This document shows, piece by piece, positions 31,985 through 40,868 of a DNA stretch of 64,000 bases. The position numbers and the translations under genes are program-made. The notes under the pieces are model-generated. The model searched no databases. It was not told the DNA's origin and saw only the letters and a list, made by a program, of their open reading frames with translations. Numbering within the stretch: the first letter of the stretch is position 1; each line of letters starts with the position of its first letter. Source of the DNA: Cellvibrio sp. pealriver (GTDB taxonomy: Bacteria; Pseudomonadota; Gammaproteobacteria; Pseudomonadales; Cellvibrionaceae); assembly GCF_001183545.1 (NCBI RefSeq), contig NZ_KQ236688.1:401149-465148 (forward strand), given 5' to 3'.

Positions 31985-32752
31985 ATGCATAAATTGACGC
32001 TACTACTGACGATGACTGCTCTGGCGACTGCCAGCTATGCCGATGAAAAAAAGCAGCCTTGGGATGTCGAAGTGGATGTGGGGGCAATCGCAACCTCGGG
32101 CAACACGGAAACGACCAGCATCCAATTTAAAGTAGATGCCAAACAAAATCTGGAAAAGTGGGAAAATCAATACGTATTCAACTCGCTGTTCAAAGAGGAT
32201 GAAGTCTCTCAGGATGATGGCACCAGTAACACAGAAAAAACGGCTGAAAAATATTTTGGTTCAGCAAAATTTGCTTATTTATTGGGCGTAGAAAAATCCT
32301 ATCTCTTTGGTTTTGGCTCTTACACCGATGACAAGTTTGGTGCCTATCGCACCTATACGACCCTGGCGCTCGGTTATGGTGATTGGTTGTATTCGAGCCC
32401 TCGATTTAATTGGTTTGTGGAAGCGGGTCCCGGTTATTTTGAAGGCGAAAAAGTGATCGAAAGTGCGGATGAAAACCTGCCCGATACCATCAGCAACGAG
32501 AGCGGTGCAATCCTGCGTGCGGCAACTGCACTGGAGTGGAAAATCACCGACAATGCAGAATTTAAACAAACGGTCAGTGTTGAATCCGGTGCGGACAATA
32601 CCCGTACCGTCAGTGAAACTTCATTGGCGACGTCTATTAACGGCAGTATGAAAATGAAAGTCGGTTTTACGGTTGCTAACGATACTGACGTAGCGCCGGG
32701 TAAAGAAAAAACTGATACGACTACCTTTATCAATCTGGTTTATTCGTTTTAA
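31985..32752 (+). CDS. DUF481 (YdiY-type) outer-membrane protein
   Basis: A 255-residue protein with a signal peptide (MHKLTLLLTMTALATASYA) and a beta-rich body typical of DUF481 outer-membrane proteins: 'VDVGAIATSGNTETTSIQ', 'NQYVFNSLF', 'GPGYFEGEK', and a C-terminal 'TFINLVYSF' ending in Phe. E. coli YdiY is of this type. A function is not established. The open frame reaches back through the previous terminator, so the ATG at 31985 (AGGA upstream) is the start. Confidence 0.9.
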   Translation: MHKLTLLLTMTALATASYADEKKQPWDVEVDVGAIATSGNTETTSIQFKVDAKQNLEKWENQYVFNSLFKEDEVSQDDGTSNTEKTAEKYFGSAKFAYLLGVEKSYLFGFGSYTDDKFGAYRTYTTLALGYGDWLYSSPRFNWFVEAGPGYFEGEKVIESADENLPDTISNESGAILRAATALEWKITDNAEFKQTVSVESGADNTRTVSETSLATSINGSMKMKVGFTVANDTDVAPGKEKTDTTTFINLVYSF

Positions 32753-32823
32753 CGTTTGCCCCCCCTCATTGCTCGTGTTTGCGCCTGATGGTTTTTCTGT
32801 TAGGCGCGCATTGTCCGGATCGT

Positions 32824-32829
32824 TATAAT
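32824..32829 (+). promoter_or_regulatory. lpxL: Candidate -10 box of lpxL
   Basis: A perfect TATAAT lies 31 bases before the lpxL start codon. No convincing -35 box is visible, so this is a partial signal only. Confidence 0.35.
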
Positions 32830-32859
32830 CACATCTACATTCAAATTTTTGTAATTACT

Positions 32860-33777
32860 ATGGCATCAGCTCATTTTCCTACAGCACTGCTTTCACCACG
32901 CCATTGGCTGACATGGATCGGTATAGGTATTTGGTTTTTCATTGCGCAATTGCCTTATTCCTGGCAGATGTCTATGGCGCGCAGCTTGGCACCTTTGTTA
33001 AATCTGAATAAAAAGCGTGTGAATATGGCACGCATCAATTTGCAGTTATGTTTTCCGGAAAAGTCTGCAGAAGAAATTGAAACCCTGTTGAGAAAAAATA
33101 TTGAATCAACCGCAATCGCCATGTTTGAAACAGGCATTGGGTTTTTCTGGGCTAAGTCCCGGTTGCGCAAATTATTTACCATCACCGGTGTTGAACATGT
33201 AGAGAAAGCAAATGCGGAAGGGCAGGGGGCCATGTTGCTCAGTTTACATTTCACGACGCTGGACATTGGCAGTGCAATGCTGGGTATTTATGTCAATTAC
33301 GATGGCATGTATACCCCGCATAAAAATCCCGTCTTTGACTACGTACAAAAAGTGCGGCGCGAAGCTTATGCGCCAGGCGGGATAGCGTTTGCGCGTGACA
33401 ATGTGCGCGCGATGATTTCGCAGCTGCGCAAAGGGCGCATGATTTGGTATGCGCCTGACCGTGATCTTGGGGCAAAGGTATCTGTTTTTGTTCCTTTTTT
33501 TGGCGTGCCTGCAGCCACTGTCACGGCGACCGCCCAATTTGCGCGTATGGGGCGCGCCAAAATTATTCCTTTCTCACAGTATCGCCTTGACGATAACAAA
33601 GGGTATCAAGTGGTGATCCATCCCCCGTTTGAGGATTATCCAACCGGTGATGAACTGGCAGATACTCGTCGCATTAATGAATATTTTGAGCAGGAAATTT
33701 TAAAGCACCCGGAGCAATATCTTTGGGCGCAGCCACGTTTTAAAACGCGGCCAGAAGGTGAGCCGAAAGTGTATTGA
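32860..33777 (+). CDS. lpxL: Lipid A biosynthesis lauroyl acyltransferase (LpxL/HtrB)
   Basis: Inner-membrane enzyme that adds a secondary acyl chain to Kdo2-lipid IVA, using acyl-ACP. From the ATG at 32860 it has 305 residues, almost the same as E. coli LpxL (306). Family marks are 'FPTALLSPRHWLTWIGIGIW', the catalytic 'LLSLHFTTLDIGS' (H-x4-D variant), 'YTPHKNPVFDYV' and 'MIWYAPDRDLG'. LpxM has the same fold, so the exact chain position added is an inference. The 27 codons upstream of this ATG contain the -10 box and are not counted. Confidence 0.94.
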   Translation: MASAHFPTALLSPRHWLTWIGIGIWFFIAQLPYSWQMSMARSLAPLLNLNKKRVNMARINLQLCFPEKSAEEIETLLRKNIESTAIAMFETGIGFFWAKSRLRKLFTITGVEHVEKANAEGQGAMLLSLHFTTLDIGSAMLGIYVNYDGMYTPHKNPVFDYVQKVRREAYAPGGIAFARDNVRAMISQLRKGRMIWYAPDRDLGAKVSVFVPFFGVPAATVTATAQFARMGRAKIIPFSQYRLDDNKGYQVVIHPPFEDYPTGDELADTRRINEYFEQEILKHPEQYLWAQPRFKTRPEGEPKVY

Positions 33778-33778
33778 G

Positions 33779-34969
33779 TTATTTGGGCTTGTCTGAATAG
33801 TGGACTTGCCCTTTATCGTCAGTCCATCGATAAATAGTGGTTGCCGGCTTTTTTTCTTCTTCGGTACCGCTTGTCGTTGTTGAAGGCGTATTTTCGTTTA
33901 CATCCTGTATTTCATAACTACCCATACCATTTGCGGCGATAGTATTGTTATCGAAAATAATGGTGGCTAATTGGTTGAGTTTCGGGTTCGCCAGTAAAGG
34001 CAACTTGTTGTTTGAGTTCAGTTGCTGTTGAAACTCAGGGTCGTTGATGATTGCGATAACACGCGGGTCATGTTTAATCATCTGCGCACGCCTCCAAGCG
34101 GCCACCATTTTTTCTGCTGCCGCTTCTGAACCTTCATCGCTGGTGACATCAGACTGCGACAAGAGTGCCTGTACACTGGGATTGCTCATCATTTCTTTGA
34201 AGCCCGGGTCGCGCATAAGTGCGTGAGTATCGCCCGTGGTAAGAATGGATTGGATTTTCTCATCGGCAATGAGATTTTTCATTTGTCCATTATTGGCCAC
34301 TTGCTGAACATGCGAGAGCATGGATTGTGGGTCTTGTACAAAGGCTTTGGTAATTTGTGTTGTGGTTTGGTCGTGCAGAGCCAAATCCACGGCAGTGGCC
34401 GCTGCCGAACCAATTAATTTCTTGGCACTGGCTTCAATAAACGAATCATTATGTTGGGCAAGATCCTGAATGCGCGGAACATTATTTGCCGCTGTTTGAT
34501 TATTCATGTGTGGCGCTGCATCGGTAGCAGACGAATAGTCTGTATCGCCATCTAATTGCTGTACAGGGAGTACCTGTGCTTTGGGTGTGAGCACCAGCCC
34601 GAGAAGATAAACAGCTAATAAACCAACCAATGCCCCCATCAATACCCCGACACTGGCACCACCGATTTTAGAGCCCGCGTTGATGGCTTCGCTTTCGGGA
34701 ATCAAACGTGCAATACCCCCTAATAACACACTTACCGCCAGACTGACGATTAAAAAAATACTGGCTCCGGCGATGAAATACACAATCAGTCCATCCAGCG
34801 CTGTGTGCTGTACCAGCAGCCCCGCAACAGGCTTGGTAAATACAATTGCCGCAGGGTAGGCCACTATCCAGCCCAAAATACGAGTGATAGATCCAATAAA
34901 TCCTTTCCTGTAGCCGCGCCAGGTAAAAAAGGCGAGCAGGCCAAAAAAGACGATAGTGGTGATAGACAT
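33779..34969 (-). CDS. CvpA-like membrane protein fused to a C-terminal DUF4124 domain
   Basis: A 396-residue protein. The N-terminal 160 residues are a CvpA-type membrane domain with four hydrophobic helices ('GYRKGFIGSITRILGWIVAYP', 'ASIFLIVSLAVSVLLGGIAR', 'GVLMGALVGLLAVYLLGLVL'). A long soluble helical region follows. The last 20 residues, 'IYRWTDDKGQVHYSDKP', are the DUF4124 signature normally found in short exported proteins. The ATG at 34969 has AAGGA upstream. The upstream extension to 35080 is rejected because it would precede the membrane domain with a basic non-conserved stretch. The function is unknown; it converges with lpxL. Confidence 0.85.
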   Translation of the reverse strand: MSITTIVFFGLLAFFTWRGYRKGFIGSITRILGWIVAYPAAIVFTKPVAGLLVQHTALDGLIVYFIAGASIFLIVSLAVSVLLGGIARLIPESEAINAGSKIGGASVGVLMGALVGLLAVYLLGLVLTPKAQVLPVQQLDGDTDYSSATDAAPHMNNQTAANNVPRIQDLAQHNDSFIEASAKKLIGSAAATAVDLALHDQTTTQITKAFVQDPQSMLSHVQQVANNGQMKNLIADEKIQSILTTGDTHALMRDPGFKEMMSNPSVQALLSQSDVTSDEGSEAAAEKMVAAWRRAQMIKHDPRVIAIINDPEFQQQLNSNNKLPLLANPKLNQLATIIFDNNTIAANGMGSYEIQDVNENTPSTTTSGTEEEKKPATTIYRWTDDKGQVHYSDKPK

Positions 34970-35144
34970 GTCCAGTTCCTTATTGGGTGTGCAGAAGCTA
35001 AAGAATGATTTATGCAGATTATTGTGCATTCTCACACTGACACGGTAGCGGAGAGCGCCAGATTCGTTAACCCGTTTCATGGGTGTTTTTTCGCTATTGG
35101 GTGAAGGCTGACTAATAAATGTTCTAAAGGCGTATTGAAATTAT

Positions 35145-35173
35145 TTGACAGCGCTGTCATTAGAGCTTACATT
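35145..35173 (+). promoter_or_regulatory. serC: Strong promoter of the serC leader
   Basis: TTGACA, 17 bases, TACATT. Transcription should start near 35180, about 320 bases before serC and 45 bases before the leader peptide described next. Confidence 0.8.
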
Positions 35174-35224
35174 ATTAATCATTGATCACGCGTACTTTCC
35201 CGGAGTGCAGTCTGGGGAGCGCAA

Positions 35225-35260
35225 ATGGTTAATGGTCTCTCACCGTCGATGTCTGGTTGA
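35225..35260 (+). CDS. Putative serine-rich leader peptide, 11 aa
   Basis: ATG to TGA frame encoding MVNGLSPSMSG, with three Ser in the last six residues, each from a different codon (TCA, TCG, TCT). GGGGAG lies five bases upstream of the ATG, a better ribosome site than that of many genes here. It sits between a clear promoter and an intrinsic terminator in front of serC. This is the arrangement of an amino-acid attenuator, though translation is not shown. Confidence 0.55.
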   Translation: MVNGLSPSMSG

Positions 35261-35308
35261 TGCATCGACGTCTCCCTGCGCCTTCTGGATTCCAGAAGGC
35301 TTTTTTTT
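35244..35308 (+). terminator. Leader hairpin and intrinsic terminator upstream of serC
   Basis: The first hairpin pairs CGTCGATG (35244-35251) with CATCGACG (35263-35270) over the Ser codons. The terminator pairs GCCTTCTGG (35280-35288) with CCAGAAGGC (35292-35300) and ends in eight T. The segment TCTGG also occurs in the first hairpin loop (35252-35256) and could compete for the 3' arm. Transcripts ending here would be about 125 nt long. Confidence 0.85.
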
Positions 35309-35503
35309 GCCTTCCGATCCTTGTGTGGTGCGCTTTTTACGGGCGATTAGCTTGTTGCTGGCTAGGTTATTTGATGCGTAGCTGGCATAATCGGCACCCC
35401 GATTTTTCCGGGTTTGCCTTAGTGAGCATCCAAGGCGAGCCCTGTGTGGCGGGCACTGTCAGTCAACTGGCGGCCCGCTTTTCCTGTCAGCTAGAGGATT
35501 ACC

Positions 35504-36619
35504 ATGAAGCCAGCAGTAAAACCCCGCAATCCCAACTTTTCGTCTGGTCCTTGCAGCAAGCGCCCCGGTTACAGTTTGGATCAATTAGATGTATCTACTT
35601 TGGGGCGCTCGCACCGTTCCACTATCGGTAAAGCGGCATTGCAACGCGCATGTGAAGATACTGCGGAGTTGCTTGGTTTGCCGGAGGGCTACCGTGTTGG
35701 TGTTGTTCCTGGCTCTGACACTGGCGCAGTAGAGATGGCCATGTGGTCGCTGCTCGGCCAACGCGGAGTGGATATTCTGCAATGGGAATCCTTCGGGAAA
35801 GGCTGGCTGAGCGATGCCACCAAAGAATTAAAGTTAACGGTAAATGCGCACGAAGCGGATTACGGTTTGCTACCTGATTTGTCTAAAGTGAATTTCGATA
35901 ACGACGTTATCTTCACCTGGAACGGTACGACCTCGGGCGTGAAAGTGCCTAACGGTGACTGGATTCCTGCTGATCGCAAAGGTTTGACCATCTGTGATGC
36001 AACCTCTGCTGTATTTGCGATGGACATGCCTTGGGACAAACTCGACGTTGTTACCTACAGCTGGCAGAAAGTGTTGGGCGGTGAAGGTGCGCACGGCATG
36101 TTGATTTTGAGCCCGCGTGCTGTTGAGCGTTTGGAAACGTATAAGCCAAGCTGGCCAATGCCAAAACTGTTCCGCATGACCAGCGGCGGTAAATTGCAAG
36201 AAGGTATTTTTAAAGGCGATACCATTAATACACCTTCTATGTTGGCAGTGGCCGATTATCTGGATGCGCTGGATTGGGTGCGTGCAATCGGCGGCGTTAA
36301 AGAAACTATCGCCCGTTCCAATGCCAATTTGGATGTATTGAAAAAATTTGTCGCAGCGAATGATTGGATTGATTTCCTGGCGCAAACGCCGGAAACCCTG
36401 TCAAACACGTCTGTATGCTTCACCTTGAAAGCAACACCGGATCAGGTAAAAGCCATGATCAAGCTGCTCGATAAAGAAGGTGTTGCCTATGACATTGGTG
36501 CATACCGCGATGCACCACCGGGCTTGCGTATCTGGTGTGGTGCTACTGTTGATACCGCCGATCTTGAAGCAGTGCTGCCCTGGCTGACCTGGGCTTACAA
36601 CGAAGCCACCGCTGCTTGA
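35504..36619 (+). CDS. serC: Phosphoserine aminotransferase, alphaproteobacterial type
   Basis: PLP enzyme converting 3-phosphohydroxypyruvate and glutamate to phosphoserine (serine pathway; also used in pyridoxine synthesis in some bacteria). The 371-residue sequence opens '[20 protein letters not shown]'. It shows '[16 protein letters not shown]', '[15 protein letters not shown]' and the PLP Lys in '[14 protein letters not shown]'. This matches the alternative SerC group known mainly from alphaproteobacteria and some archaea, not the E. coli type that opens with NFSSGPAMLP. The 195 bases between the leader terminator and the ATG contain only a weaker GC hairpin near 35450-35485. serA follows. 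Confidence 0.95.
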   Translation: MKPAVKPRNPNFSSGPCSKRPGYSLDQLDVSTLGRSHRSTIGKAALQRACEDTAELLGLPEGYRVGVVPGSDTGAVEMAMWSLLGQRGVDILQWESFGKGWLSDATKELKLTVNAHEADYGLLPDLSKVNFDNDVIFTWNGTTSGVKVPNGDWIPADRKGLTICDATSAVFAMDMPWDKLDVVTYSWQKVLGGEGAHGMLILSPRAVERLETYKPSWPMPKLFRMTSGGKLQEGIFKGDTINTPSMLAVADYLDALDWVRAIGGVKETIARSNANLDVLKKFVAANDWIDFLAQTPETLSNTSVCFTLKATPDQVKAMIKLLDKEGVAYDIGAYRDAPPGLRIWCGATVDTADLEAVLPWLTWAYNEATAA

Positions 36620-36641
36620 TACATTGATATTGATCGAATCA

Positions 36642-36666
36642 GGCCGTGTTTTTACACGGCCTTTTT
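36642..36666 (+). terminator. Intrinsic terminator between serC and serA
   Basis: GGCCGTGT, loop TTTT, ACACGGCC, then TTTTT: a perfect 8-bp stem only 23 bases after serC and 25 before serA. It should reduce serA expression from the serC promoter unless read-through occurs. Confidence 0.85.
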
Positions 36667-36690
36667 GTTCGCCGACTTGAGGAAGAGACC

Positions 36691-37866
36691 ATGTTTAAAA
36701 TAAAAACCTACAACGCTATTTCAGTAAAAGGCTTAAACCGTTTTCCGCGCGAAAAATACGAAGTCGCCAGCGATATTGGTGCACCGGATGCCTACATCCT
36801 GCGCAGCCACAAATTACACGGCGAGCCGCTGCCCGAATCCGTAAAAGCCGTTGCGCGTGCAGGTGCGGGTACCAACAATGTGCCAGTCGAGGAGTACACC
36901 AAAAAAGGTGTAGTGGTATTCAATTCTCCCGGTGCCAATGCGAACGCGGTGAAAGAATTGGTGCTTGCCGGTATGTTGCTCGGCTCACGTGGAATTGTGT
37001 CGGGTATGCAGTATGTGAATGGTTTGACACACATGACTGATGCCGACGAAATGTCTAAGTTGTTGGAAAAAGAAAAATCCAATTTTGCCGGTATGGAAAT
37101 TCAGGGTAAAACCCTGGGTATCGTTGGTTTGGGTGCGATTGGTTCATTGATTGCCGATGCCGCACTTGCGTTAGGTATGAATGTTGTTGGTTTTGACCCG
37201 GCATTATCCGTTGAAGCGGCGTGGCGTTTGCCAAATCAGGTTGGTCGTATGGAGAACCTGCAATCGCTGCTGGCGCGTTCTGATTTCATCACCTTGCATG
37301 TACCAGCTATTCCGCAAACCAAACACCTTATCAATGCCGATACATTAAAAGTGTGTAAGAAAGGTGCAGTGCTGTTGAATTTTGCACGCGAAGCTATTGT
37401 GGATGCACACGCAGTCGTCGAAAGTCTGAATGCAGGGCACTTGGGTAAATACATTTGCGATTTCCCTGAGCCGATTTTGTTGAACCGCCCGGATGTATTG
37501 GCGATGCCGCACATAGGTGCGAGCACCGAAGAAGCGGAAGAGAACTGCGCGATCATGGCGGCAGATCAATTGGTAGATTATCTTGAAAATGGCAACATCA
37601 AAAATTCGGTCAATTTCCCGGCAGTGGCAATGGATCGCAATCAAGGCATAGGTTCACGCATTACTTTCTCGAATGAGAATGTGTCGGGTGTGTTGGGCCA
37701 TGTGCTGTCTGTATTGGCCGACCACAAAGTCAACGTGATCGATATGGTTAACAAAAGCCGCGGTGATGTTGCTTACAATATTATCGATGTGGAGCAAGTA
37801 GCGTCACCCGCAGTGGTTGATGCGCTGACCAAAGTCGAGCACGTGATAGCGGTGCGGGTAATTTAA
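36691..37866 (+). CDS. serA: D-3-phosphoglycerate dehydrogenase with ACT domain
   Basis: NAD-dependent enzyme for the first step of serine synthesis, making the substrate of SerC. It has 391 residues from the ATG at 36691 (GAGGAAGAG upstream). The N-terminal substrate domain runs to about residue 95. The NAD domain has 'GIVGLGAIGSLIADAA', 'HVPAIPQTKHLI', the Arg in 'NFAREAIVDA' and the catalytic His in 'MPHIGASTEEAEEN'. The C-terminal ACT domain ('NVSGVLGHVLSVLADHKVNV') suggests allosteric control by serine. The usual 'DVF.EP' box reads 'DFPEP', one residue shorter. The pair serC-serA makes a complete route to phosphoserine. Confidence 0.95.
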   Translation: MFKIKTYNAISVKGLNRFPREKYEVASDIGAPDAYILRSHKLHGEPLPESVKAVARAGAGTNNVPVEEYTKKGVVVFNSPGANANAVKELVLAGMLLGSRGIVSGMQYVNGLTHMTDADEMSKLLEKEKSNFAGMEIQGKTLGIVGLGAIGSLIADAALALGMNVVGFDPALSVEAAWRLPNQVGRMENLQSLLARSDFITLHVPAIPQTKHLINADTLKVCKKGAVLLNFAREAIVDAHAVVESLNAGHLGKYICDFPEPILLNRPDVLAMPHIGASTEEAEENCAIMAADQLVDYLENGNIKNSVNFPAVAMDRNQGIGSRITFSNENVSGVLGHVLSVLADHKVNVIDMVNKSRGDVAYNIIDVEQVASPAVVDALTKVEHVIAVRVI

Positions 37867-37897
37867 TTTTTATTATCAAAATGATGGGGCAGAGTAG

Positions 37898-38224
37898 ATG
37901 TACAAACTGGTCTTCTTTGTCCCTGAACCTCACCTTGAGCTGGTAAAAGCGGCAGTGTTTGCCGCTGGTGCCGGCCGTATCGGCAACTACGACCAATGCT
38001 GTTGGCAAGTCTGCGGACAAGGGCAATTTCGTCCCCTGGATGGTTCATCCCCACATATAGGGCAACTCAACACGCTGGAACGTCTACCTGAATATCGGGT
38101 TGAAATGGTCTGTGCTGACGACTACATTCAACAGGCAGTACTTGCATTGCGTGCGGCACATCCTTATGAAGAGCCTGCATTTGATGTGTGGCGTTTGGCC
38201 GATTTCCAAGTCCAGTCCAGTTAA
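37898..38224 (+). CDS. NIF3-like / YqfO-type small protein
   Basis: A 108-residue protein of the 'NGG1p-interacting factor 3-like' group, which corresponds to the inserted CutA/PII-like domain of YqfO proteins. Marks are 'YKLVFFVPEPHLELVKAAVF', 'AGAGRIGNYDQCCWQ', 'GQFRPLDGSSPHIG' and 'HPYEEPAFDVW'. The function is not known. It lies 31 bases after serA and may be cotranscribed with it. Confidence 0.85.
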   Translation: MYKLVFFVPEPHLELVKAAVFAAGAGRIGNYDQCCWQVCGQGQFRPLDGSSPHIGQLNTLERLPEYRVEMVCADDYIQQAVLALRAAHPYEEPAFDVWRLADFQVQSS

Positions 38225-38225
38225 G

Positions 38226-38251
38226 CCAAGTAGTTAAACCAAGTAGTTAAA
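38226..38251 (+). repeat. Perfect 13-bp tandem duplication
   Basis: CCAAGTAGTTAAA occurs twice in direct succession just after the NIF3-like stop codon. Further partial copies (CAGTTAAA types) follow to about 38270. Confidence 0.85.
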
Positions 38252-38304
38252 CCCAGACCAGTTAAATTCAGTTCAGTGGTGCAACGATAAGCCCGGTAGG
38301 TGCA

Positions 38305-38859
38305 ATGATGTTTGATGTTCTTGCACAGAAGTTACATCCCACCCCCCAAGCTGCCATAGATATTCCCCAGGCGGCGGTGCTGATCCTGATTAGTCGAGGC
38401 GAAAGCCCATCTATCCTTTACACCAAGCGAGCCATGCATTTGCGTAATCACCCGGGAGAAGTCTGCTTTCCTGGCGGTATGTGGGAGCCCGGTGATCGGG
38501 ATTTATCCGTCACCGCCCTGCGTGAGACTTGTGAAGAAATTGGCTTGCCCGCATCAGAAACCCGTTTGTTGGGTTGTCTTCCGCAGCTTCATACGCGCGC
38601 CGGTACACCGGTAACGCCATTTATCGCCAGTTTTGATCACTCATTCGCGCTGAGTCCATGTGAAGCAGAGTTGGACAGTATTTTTATGGTTCCGCTGGCA
38701 GATTTTCGTCGTGGTATCCAAGTCAGGATGGATAGGTTTGAGCGGCATGGTAGAGTATTTGAAGCGCCGGCTTATCATTATCAAGGGTATGAGATTTGGG
38801 GATTTACAGCCGCCGTCACTGCGCAATTGCTGCATTTGCTAGCAGGTCTTGATAGCTAG
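38305..38859 (+). CDS. Nudix hydrolase, CoA pyrophosphatase (NudL/YeaB) type
   Basis: Nudix enzyme of 184 residues expected to split CoA or acyl-CoA into 4'-phosphopantetheine and 3',5'-ADP. The Nudix box 'GGMWEPGDRDLSVTALRETCEEIG' is complete (read as G-x5-E-x7-RE-x2-EE-x-G), and 'HLRNHPGEVCFPGG' is the CoA-pyrophosphatase signature just before it. ATG codons at 38305 and 38308 are both possible. It precedes an acyl-CoA dehydrogenase/ligase run by 189 bases, which fits a CoA-related role. Confidence 0.92.
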   Translation: MMFDVLAQKLHPTPQAAIDIPQAAVLILISRGESPSILYTKRAMHLRNHPGEVCFPGGMWEPGDRDLSVTALRETCEEIGLPASETRLLGCLPQLHTRAGTPVTPFIASFDHSFALSPCEAELDSIFMVPLADFRRGIQVRMDRFERHGRVFEAPAYHYQGYEIWGFTAAVTAQLLHLLAGLDS

Positions 38860-39048
38860 GCATCGCAGATTGTGCTTGATGCACCAAACTTTCCGTTCTC
38901 GAATGGCTGAAAAATGCAACTATTTGACATAACGCTTATATCTGCCAAGATGGCAAACATAACAAGATAACTCGCCAAAGCGACAAACTGCACAATTTGT
39001 TGCTTTTATATTACTCACATCTCAATGGCTGTTGCCGGGTGATTAAGG

Positions 39049-40836
39049 ATGAATACTTATAAAACCCCGTTGCGCGATATTGATTTCACCCTGTTTGAAT
39101 TATTCGATTATTCCCATCACTGCCGGGCTATAGGCCAGGGTTCTCTCGACCAAGGCCTAGTCAATGCACTGTTTGACGAAGCGGCCAGATTTGCCGAAGA
39201 GGTCATCGCTCCCTTGAGGGCTGTCGGCGATGAGATAGGTTGCGAGATGAACGGCGGTGTTGTTAACACTCCGCCGGGCTTCAAAGAAGCCTATGCGGAT
39301 TATTGTTCAGCTGGCTGGCCAAGTTTATCGCGGGCGTTGGCCTATGGTGGTCAGGGGCTACCGCAATCATTGGGGGTGATCCTCAGCGAGATTATGGGCA
39401 CGCCTAACTGGGCGTGGGGAATGTATGCCGGTCTTTCCCAGGGGGCCATGCATACCATCGAAACCCATGGTACTGATGAACAAAAACAGCGCTACTTGCC
39501 GTCATTAATTTCCGGCCGCTGGACAGGAACCATGTGTTTGACAGAAGCTCATGCGGGCAGTGATTTAGGTTTGTTGCGCACGCGCGCAGTACCTCAGCAG
39601 GATGGTAGCTACCGCATTACGGGCACCAAGATTTTTATCTCATCCGGCGATCATGATCTCACCGACAATATCATCCATATTGTCCTCGCCAGACTTCCGG
39701 ATGCACCGACGGGAACCAGAGGCATCTCTTTATTTATTGTCCCCAAAATGCTGACATCTGATGATGGTTCGGTCACGGAGAGCAATGCCGTCAGTTGTGG
39801 TGCGCTTGAAGCCAAAATGGGCATTCACGGCAATGCGACCTGCTTATTGAATTTTGATGGCGCGCAAGGCTGGTTGTTGGGAGAGGTGAACAAAGGCCTC
39901 AACCATATGTTCACTTTCATGAATTTGGCGCGTATTGGCTCGGGCTTGCAGGGGCTCGCCCATGCGGAGCTTGGATACCAAGTCGCTCGTCGCTATGCCC
40001 GCGAACGCTTGCAAATGCGCTCCCTGAGTGGCGTCAAGAACCCGCAAGCGGAGGCAGATCCAATCATTGTTCATCCTGATGTGCGCCGTATGTTGTTTAC
40101 CCAGAAATCCTTGGTGGAAGGGCTGCGTATGCTGGGGTATTTTGCCAGTATCACGATGGATCTCAGCCAGCATGCCGCCAGTGCTGAGGAGCGGCAAAAA
40201 GCGGCCGATCTTTTAGGGTTGCTGACTCCCATCGTGAAAGCATTCAGTACCGAAGCAGGGTTTGAGTCAGCTAACCTTGCCCTCCAATGTTTGGGGGGGC
40301 ATGGGTATATCCGTGAGTGGGGGCTTGAACAAAACCTGCGTGATTGCCGTATTGCAACACTTTATGAAGGAACTACGGGCATTCAGGCATTGGATTTACT
40401 GGCGCGTAAAATTTTGGGCGGCGGGCAAGGCATTGAAACACTGACTGATGAGATTAATCGCCTCTGTCTCTCGTGTAATGGCGATGATCAATTGGCTGCA
40501 CATGCGGAACAATTAGCTACACTCAGCTTAGAGTGGCAAACAATAAATCAAATGATAGGTGCGCGTGCACAGGTGAATCCGGATGAGATAGGTGCTGCTG
40601 CGGTAGATTATCTAATGTATTCGGGCTATCTTGTGCTGGCATTTTTGTGGCTCAAAGCGGAGCGCGTAGCCGTACAGCAATTAACAGAGCCTGTGGCTGA
40701 TGCAGGGTTTTATCACGCAAAAGTAGCAACGGCTCATTTTTATTTCGCGCGCATCTTGCCGCGCACACTCAGTTTGGTGAAGGCGATAGAGTCAGGTGCA
40801 GGTAATCTAATGACTCTTGCTGGCGATAATTTTTAA
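39049..40836 (+). CDS. Acyl-CoA dehydrogenase with C-terminal extension
   Basis: FAD enzyme of 595 residues oxidising acyl-CoA to enoyl-CoA. It has the acyl-CoA dehydrogenase N, M and C domains ('CLTEAHAGSDLG', 'GTKIFISSGDHDL', 'QCLGGHGYIREWGLEQNLRDCRI', 'YEGTTGIQALDLL'; longest read across context). A C-terminal acetyl-CoA-dehydrogenase-like domain follows, as in the DmdC-type group. The catalytic Glu is in 'LYEGTTG'. The preferred chain is not readable from sequence. The fadD-like gene starts 32 bases downstream, so the two form the start of a fatty-acid activation and oxidation operon. Confidence 0.93.
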   Translation: MNTYKTPLRDIDFTLFELFDYSHHCRAIGQGSLDQGLVNALFDEAARFAEEVIAPLRAVGDEIGCEMNGGVVNTPPGFKEAYADYCSAGWPSLSRALAYGGQGLPQSLGVILSEIMGTPNWAWGMYAGLSQGAMHTIETHGTDEQKQRYLPSLISGRWTGTMCLTEAHAGSDLGLLRTRAVPQQDGSYRITGTKIFISSGDHDLTDNIIHIVLARLPDAPTGTRGISLFIVPKMLTSDDGSVTESNAVSCGALEAKMGIHGNATCLLNFDGAQGWLLGEVNKGLNHMFTFMNLARIGSGLQGLAHAELGYQVARRYARERLQMRSLSGVKNPQAEADPIIVHPDVRRMLFTQKSLVEGLRMLGYFASITMDLSQHAASAEERQKAADLLGLLTPIVKAFSTEAGFESANLALQCLGGHGYIREWGLEQNLRDCRIATLYEGTTGIQALDLLARKILGGGQGIETLTDEINRLCLSCNGDDQLAAHAEQLATLSLEWQTINQMIGARAQVNPDEIGAAAVDYLMYSGYLVLAFLWLKAERVAVQQLTEPVADAGFYHAKVATAHFYFARILPRTLSLVKAIESGAGNLMTLAGDNF

Positions 40837-40868
40837 TATTGCACAATAACAATAGTGGAGACTTTTCA

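Noticed and set aside
35257..35631. 124-codon frame ahead of and overlapping serC
   Set aside because: It starts inside the leader structure, crosses the terminator and overlaps serC in another frame; the translation is not protein-like.
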